Below are positions 60,198 to 64,000 of a stretch of DNA of 64,000 nucleotides, piece by piece. Position 1 is the first letter of the stretch. Each line of letters starts with the position of its first letter. This DNA is from Fictibacillus fluitans (GTDB lineage: Bacteria; Bacillota; Bacilli; Bacillales; Fictibacillaceae), in the NCBI RefSeq assembly GCF_030418125.1, contig NZ_JAUHTR010000016.1, positions 1 to 64,000 on the forward strand, in the 5' to 3' direction. The notes below the pieces were generated by a model. The model was not told the origin of the DNA. It did not search any database and saw only the letters and a list, made by a program, of their open reading frames with translations. The position numbers and the translations under genes were made by a program.

Positions 60198-60287
60198 CGC
60201 AATAGCCTCCCTTTTTTCTCTTACTACTATTATATAACATGCCAGGTTCCCAGCATGAAATATTATGACTTCCCAAATGGTTAGATA

Positions 60288-60317
60288 TTAACATTTTCCC
60301 ACGATTACTGGTATGAT
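60288..60317 (+). promoter_or_regulatory. Sigma-A promoter of dapF
   Basis: TTAACA, 18-nt spacer, extended TGG-TATGAT, about 35 nt before the start codon. Confidence 0.6.
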
Positions 60318-60353
60318 ACTAGTAAATATAATGTAACGAAAGGACGACACCCA

Positions 60354-61322
60354 TTGAAGATCGACATTCTAAAAACTCACGGATCCTACAATGATTTTAT
60401 TTTAATTGATGAATACAGCAATGACTATGGATTAAATGACGAACAGCGGACGTCTCTGACCCAGACTCTTTGCGACCGTGACCAATCCATTGGCGCAGAT
60501 GGCATTCTTTTCATCCAAAAAAGCGATAAGGCAGATGCCCGTATGCGGATTTTCAATTCAGATGGTACAGAACCGGAAATGTGCGGAAACGGCCTGCGCG
60601 TTGCCGGAAGATACGTTACCGAGCTTCTTGGAACCGATCAAGCCGTAGTGGAAACACAAAAGGCCAACCTTAATGTTCAAAAGAAGGACAGCATTTATGA
60701 GGATATCCAAACATATGAAGTGTTGATCGGGCCAGTTTCCTTTGATGTCTCCACCCTCCCTGTCATCCATGGAGAGGATACACTTCAGAATACCGTTATT
60801 CCAAAGCTTTCACCTGATTTAACATTCACAGCTGTAAGTATGCCCAATCCCCATATTATTACGCTCGTAAATGAAATACGTGAAAACCAGGTGGCTGAAA
60901 TCGGGAAGAAAGCCAACGAACTTAAGGAAGTTTTCCCAAAAGGCGTGAATGTCAGCTTTGTAAAAGATCTTGGTGATTCAAAGATTTTTGTCCAAACCTA
61001 TGAACGCGGAGTAGGGATAACCAACTCCTGCGGAACGGCTATGTCCGCCTCAAGCCTTATTACCTGCCTGCTTGGCATTAACCATCCTGAGAAAGAAGTC
61101 ACCGTATTGAACAACGGAGGGATGGTCCGCTGCAAAGTCAACAAGCTTGAGCAAGGAGGCTACTCCGTTCTTCTCAGAGGAAATGCGACGTATGTTTTCT
61201 CAGGAGTTCTTGATTTTGACTTCAGCCAGCCCGAAGACTCGGAATTTCACTTGGAAGAAGAATATCCGCACGAAGAAGAAAGCTACCGTAAGCTTGAAGC
61301 TTACGCAAAAGATGTTCAATAA
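60354..61322 (+). CDS. dapF: Diaminopimelate epimerase
   Basis: 322 aa with TTG start (AAAGGACG upstream). Interconverts LL- and meso-diaminopimelate for lysine and peptidoglycan. Both catalytic cysteines are visible: Cys77 in EPEMCGNGLRVAGR and one near 226 in TNSCGTAMSA. THGSYNDFILIDE and MPNPHIITLV are family features. The protein is about 35-40 residues longer than the ~284-aa B. subtilis enzyme, the extra part being an acidic C-terminal tail (EEEYPHEEESYRKLE). Confidence 0.94.
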   Translation: MKIDILKTHGSYNDFILIDEYSNDYGLNDEQRTSLTQTLCDRDQSIGADGILFIQKSDKADARMRIFNSDGTEPEMCGNGLRVAGRYVTELLGTDQAVVETQKANLNVQKKDSIYEDIQTYEVLIGPVSFDVSTLPVIHGEDTLQNTVIPKLSPDLTFTAVSMPNPHIITLVNEIRENQVAEIGKKANELKEVFPKGVNVSFVKDLGDSKIFVQTYERGVGITNSCGTAMSASSLITCLLGINHPEKEVTVLNNGGMVRCKVNKLEQGGYSVLLRGNATYVFSGVLDFDFSQPEDSEFHLEEEYPHEEESYRKLEAYAKDVQ

Positions 61323-61361
61323 AAAAGACAGGAACCCGTTCTAGGGTCCTGTCTTTTTCAT
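61321..61361. terminator. Terminator after dapF
   Basis: Stem AAAAAGACAGGAACCC / GGGTCCTGTCTTTTT with one bulge; A-run and T-run on both sides. It reaches the 3' end of the convergent DUF4383 gene. Confidence 0.88.
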
Positions 61362-61717
61362 TGTGAAACCGTCGTGTCCGCTGATTTTGAAGGCTGCATG
61401 ACGTAACCTGCTGCAAGGGACGATAAAGCGATCAGAAAGTGAAGGACATTATCGGCAGGCATAAAATGAATGCCGGCAAACTTTGGAGTAAACAATCCAA
61501 GTATCCCCACCAGCAAATATACAAATCCAGCTATTTTTAAATAGATGACCGCCATCTTTTTTGTTCCGCTTGTAAGTATGGCCACAATACCAGAGGCGAG
61601 GTGCACCAGATTATGGATGGCTGTCAAATGAAATAACCCCTCCATCGGAAAAATGAAACCTGCAATTGCCAATAGAATAAACACGGTACCTAAAACCTTT
61701 GTATAAAGCTGAGCCAT
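61358..61717 (-). CDS. DUF4383 membrane protein
   Basis: 119 aa from the ATG at 61717 (AAAAAGGGTG upstream). Four hydrophobic segments (about 8-25, 33-50, 60-78, 88-107) with FHLTAIHNLVHLASGIVAI and FMPADNVLHFLIALSSLAAG, the DUF4383 pattern. Function unknown; relatives are often stress-induced. Convergent with dapF. Confidence 0.8.
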   Translation of the reverse strand: MAQLYTKVLGTVFILLAIAGFIFPMEGLFHLTAIHNLVHLASGIVAILTSGTKKMAVIYLKIAGFVYLLVGILGLFTPKFAGIHFMPADNVLHFLIALSSLAAGYVMQPSKSADTTVSQ

Positions 61718-61880
61718 CCGATTCACCCTTTTTAAAAAGTTTAATAAGCCAACGGACCCACACAAGAAAAAGATCATTTTTGACCGAAAAAATATTTTAG
61801 TAATTCATTGACGAAATATTGCATAAAAAATACAATTAAATAAACTATCCAGTCAGTTTTATGATAAAAAGGGGGATCCT

Positions 61881-63128
61881 ATGAAATCATCATTTTTTAC
61901 AGAGAACCGAAAAAAGCTGGCCGCACAGCTTCCAAATGAAAGTATTGCCGTTTTGTTTGCGGGTGAAGCTCCTTATAAATCAGCAGATGAGCGCTATCCT
62001 TTCACCCCAAACCGTAATTTTTATTACAACACCGGCATTGACGGGCAGAACATTATTCTTGTAATCAAGAAGACCGCAGGAACGGTTGAAGAGACACTTT
62101 TTATTGAAAAGCCGGATCCCGTAATGGAAAAGTGGGTTGGCGTTACCATTTCACAAGACGAAGCGAAATCCGTTTCTGGAATCGAACATGTTCAATACCT
62201 CGAATCATTCGAATCATCGATTGGCCGAACCTTGTTTACTGAGCATGTACAAACTGTATTTCTTGATTTGGAGCAAAGGGAGTTCAAAGGATGGCAGTCA
62301 AAAGCTACCCTTTTTGCCAGGCATCTTCAGGAGCATTTTCCCCAAGTGGCCATTCGCAATGCTTATCCGATAATTACTGAATTGAGGGTATTCAAAACAG
62401 CGGAGGAAATCGAGAAGATTAAAGAAGCGATTCACATCACGAAAGAAGGCATCTACAACGTGATGAAGCACGCAAGGTCCGGTATACTGGAAAATGAACT
62501 GGAAGCACACTTTAACTTTGTTCTTAAAACAGCGGGAGTAAAAGACTTTGCTTTTCACACGATTTTGGCAAGCGGAAAAAACGCGACCGTACTGCATTAT
62601 GAAAACAATGATTCTCTCATTGAAAAAGACCGCTTGATCTTGCTTGACCTTGGTGCTCAAAAAGACTATTACAATGCTGATATCAGCTTCACTTTCCCTG
62701 CAGACGGAAAGTTCACAGAAAGACAAAAACAGATCTACAGCATCGTGCTGAAGGCTTTAAAAGAGACTACAGCTCTTATAAAACCCGGCCTGAAATTCGC
62801 GGAATTAAACGAACGTACGAAAGCTATTCTGGCCGAAGAATGCATGAAGATCGGATTAATTAAAGAAGCATCAGAAATCTCCAATTACTACTATCACGGC
62901 GTGAGCCATTTCCTTGGCCTTGATACCCATGATGTTGGATCCTACAAAAACCGGGTGCTTGAGCCGGGGATGGTGCTCACCATTGAGCCGGGACTTTACA
63001 TTGAAGAAGAAGCAATTGGCATACGAATAGAAGATGACATCCTGGTCACGGAAGACGGCTATGAGAACTTGTCTGCGGACATAATCCGCACCCCGGACGA
63101 AATTGAGGCGTTCATGTCTGATCGCTAA
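61881..63128 (+). CDS. M24B-family Xaa-Pro aminopeptidase-like peptidase
   Basis: 415 aa. The N-terminal domain, about 1-170 (TENRKKLAAQLPNESIAVLF, FYYNTGIDGQN), is followed by a pita-bread catalytic domain. Metal ligands are recognisable: LLDLGAQKDYYNADISFTF (two Asp), the His in HGVSHFLGLDTHDVG, the Glu in TIEPGLYIEEEAIG and RIEDDILVTEDG. The aminopeptidase P-type N-domain favours an Xaa-Pro enzyme; exact substrate unknown. GGGGGATCC precedes the ATG. Confidence 0.92.
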   Translation: MKSSFFTENRKKLAAQLPNESIAVLFAGEAPYKSADERYPFTPNRNFYYNTGIDGQNIILVIKKTAGTVEETLFIEKPDPVMEKWVGVTISQDEAKSVSGIEHVQYLESFESSIGRTLFTEHVQTVFLDLEQREFKGWQSKATLFARHLQEHFPQVAIRNAYPIITELRVFKTAEEIEKIKEAIHITKEGIYNVMKHARSGILENELEAHFNFVLKTAGVKDFAFHTILASGKNATVLHYENNDSLIEKDRLILLDLGAQKDYYNADISFTFPADGKFTERQKQIYSIVLKALKETTALIKPGLKFAELNERTKAILAEECMKIGLIKEASEISNYYYHGVSHFLGLDTHDVGSYKNRVLEPGMVLTIEPGLYIEEEAIGIRIEDDILVTEDGYENLSADIIRTPDEIEAFMSDR

Positions 63129-63129
63129 T

Positions 63130-63178
63130 AAAAAGGAGCCACAGACAACCTGGTCTGTGGCCCTTCTTTTTTTACTAA
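63130..63178 (+). terminator. Terminator after the M24 peptidase gene
   Basis: 9-bp stem GCCACAGAC / GTCTGTGGC with AACCTG loop, then CCTTCTTTTTTT. Confidence 0.88.
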
Positions 63179-63195
63179 CAATACCTATCTGCTGA

Positions 63196-63564
63196 TTACC
63201 ACCAAAAACGTCTGAATCCTCTGAAGCCCCAGAACGGAAAACCGAACAGACCGAAGCCTGGCAAAAACGGACCTGCGAAAAATGGAAAACCAAATCCTAA
63301 TCCAAAGCCCGGGAAGAAACGCTGGGCCTCATCCCTGTTCTGCGTTGGCATGATCAGATAGATGTTATCATTATCATGGCTGTGAATTCTGCCCTGATAT
63401 ACCTTTCCATCTGACATTTCAATTTCGCAGTTCGCACCTGCATACTGCTTGCACATCTTCATCCAATTTTCTTTATGGCCGTGATGATGATGATGATGAT
63501 GCATCGCTTTGTTGTCCTTCGGCATCTGATAGCCTGGCTGAATATTGCTGTTGTGTTCGTACAA
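63196..63564 (-). CDS. Histidine-rich, Gly/Phe/Trp-rich small protein
   Basis: 122 aa, TTG start 7 nt after AAGGAGG. Three parts: a short N-terminus with a natural run of seven His plus GH (about residues 22-30); a middle part CEIEMSDGKVYQGRIHSHDN with an Sm/LSM-like strand pattern (about 45-70); and a C-terminus of Gly, Phe, Pro and Trp (FFPGFGLGFGFPFF, then WGFRGFRRFWW), which is not a membrane helix. Not recognised. The composition suggests a surface or spore-layer protein binding metal; no proof. Confidence 0.72.
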   Translation of the reverse strand: MYEHNSNIQPGYQMPKDNKAMHHHHHHHGHKENWMKMCKQYAGANCEIEMSDGKVYQGRIHSHDNDNIYLIMPTQNRDEAQRFFPGFGLGFGFPFFAGPFLPGFGLFGFPFWGFRGFRRFWW

Positions 63565-63661
63565 AGTAGATCCTCCTTGTGTGGTATATAGCCAGATTAT
63601 TCAGCTAAGACAAGGGTGGTTACCAAAATGGTTGATTGACCCGTCCGTAAGGCTTTAATTC

Positions 63662-64000
63662 CTAATCATCTTCGTTAACGTATTTTCCATGCTCTGGAAC
63701 GGCAATATCATAGAACCGGTCGACCAGCTTTTCCAGGCTTGTCCCGAGAAGCTGGCAAGCCATCGGAAGACCATGCCCTGTCACAGCCAGCTGGGGTTTC
63801 AAGGCTGCCAGTTTCCTCACCGACTCGTACGCCGCATCCCAGTCTGTTGTTAAATACTTAGGCGGACCGCTGATCTCCTGCTTTTGGGTCATCACCTTGT
63901 ACAAAGATTCCTGCTTAACCGTAACAAACGCATCGCCGGCAATCAGCGAGGCATCACTTTCCCTAAAGAATGATACATGGCCTGGCGTATGACCGGGCGT
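63662..64000 (-). CDS. Metallo-beta-lactamase-fold hydrolase (C-terminal part)
   Basis: Partial; the 5' end lies past the right edge. The visible 112 aa begin TPGHTPGHVSFF, which holds the third zinc-ligand histidine segment of the family. IAGDAFVTVKQE carries a metal-bridging Asp, and TGHGLPMA a later His. Likely a glyoxalase II-like or general hydrolase; the HXHXDH motif is outside the window. No symbol can be given. Confidence 0.82.
   Translation of the reverse strand, partial: TPGHTPGHVSFFRESDASLIAGDAFVTVKQESLYKVMTQKQEISGPPKYLTTDWDAAYESVRKLAALKPQLAVTGHGLPMACQLLGTSLEKLVDRFYDIAVPEHGKYVNEDD

Noticed and set aside
63470-63510. GTGATGATGATGATG-type run as a microsatellite
   Set aside because: It is the His codon run of the 122-aa protein, read in frame, and not an independent repeat.
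1-64000. CRISPR arrays, tRNA/rRNA genes, transposases, attachment sites
   Set aside because: None seen on either strand; no direct-repeat spacing, cloverleaf-like sequences or transposase motifs.

Overview
The window is a chromosomal segment from a low-to-mid GC, endospore-forming Firmicute of the Bacillus group. Three things point there: heptad-style AGGAGG ribosome sites before most genes, sporulation genes (an alpha/beta-type SASP, YhaL, a YheD-like coat protein, YjcZ-type microproteins), and long runs of gene order matching the yhg-hem-ecs-yha-yhe-bmr part of the Bacillus subtilis map. The genus cannot be fixed from this evidence. No rRNA, tRNA, insertion sequence, prophage or CRISPR array is visible; nearly all of it reads as a stable core region.

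Layout. 1-5.4 kb: a two-gene quaternary-amine-type ABC importer (ATPase with CBS domains plus a permease fused to its binding protein) and a YhgE/Pip membrane protein. 5.4-7.3 kb: the TetR regulator YhgD and a KinB-like orphan sensor kinase. 7.4-10.9 kb: hemEHY, the last three steps of coproporphyrin-dependent heme synthesis, next to pbpF (11.0-13.2 kb) and the heme monooxygenase hmoB. 14-17.2 kb: a lipid kinase facing a PAP2 phosphatase, a DUF3243 protein, a GSP18-type stress protein and a ferritin-like protein; the last two are divergent with sigma-B-like promoters. 17.2-20 kb: ecsABC. 20.4-28 kb: hit, serC, TRAP-regulated trpP, yhaH, scoC, yhaI, three YjcZ microproteins, the foldase prsA and yhaL. 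28-37 kb: an MFS exporter with a leader that looks like a peptide-controlled attenuator, yhaM, a CssRS secretion-stress two-component pair, yhaN and yhaO. 37-44 kb: yhzD, an acetyltransferase, an aldehyde dehydrogenase, yhaX, yheBA and a yheD-like gene. 44-48 kb: a PucR-type regulator with msmX, an amino-acid ABC binding protein/permease pair lacking an ATPase, and sspB. 48-55 kb: DUF2157/GDYXXLXY membrane pair, small unknowns and the bmrCD heterodimeric drug exporter with its own leader peptide and terminator. 55-58 kb: an FMN-riboswitch operon ribE-ribBA-ribH that lacks ribD. 58-64 kb: nitroreductase, LysR regulator, thioredoxin-like protein, dapF, DUF4383, an M24 peptidase, a His-rich protein and a cut-off metallo-beta-lactamase-fold gene.

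Functional links. Protein export and its quality control are concentrated here (EcsAB, PrsA, ScoC, CssRS, PbpF). RNA-based control is also concentrated: a TRAP site on trpP, an FMN riboswitch, and two terminator-plus-short-ORF leaders in front of unrelated efflux pumps (MFS at 28-29.7 kb, BmrCD at 51-55 kb). The MFS leader is the most interesting apparently undescribed element. Many genes end in hairpins whose arms include their last codons, and several convergent pairs share a terminator or overlap.
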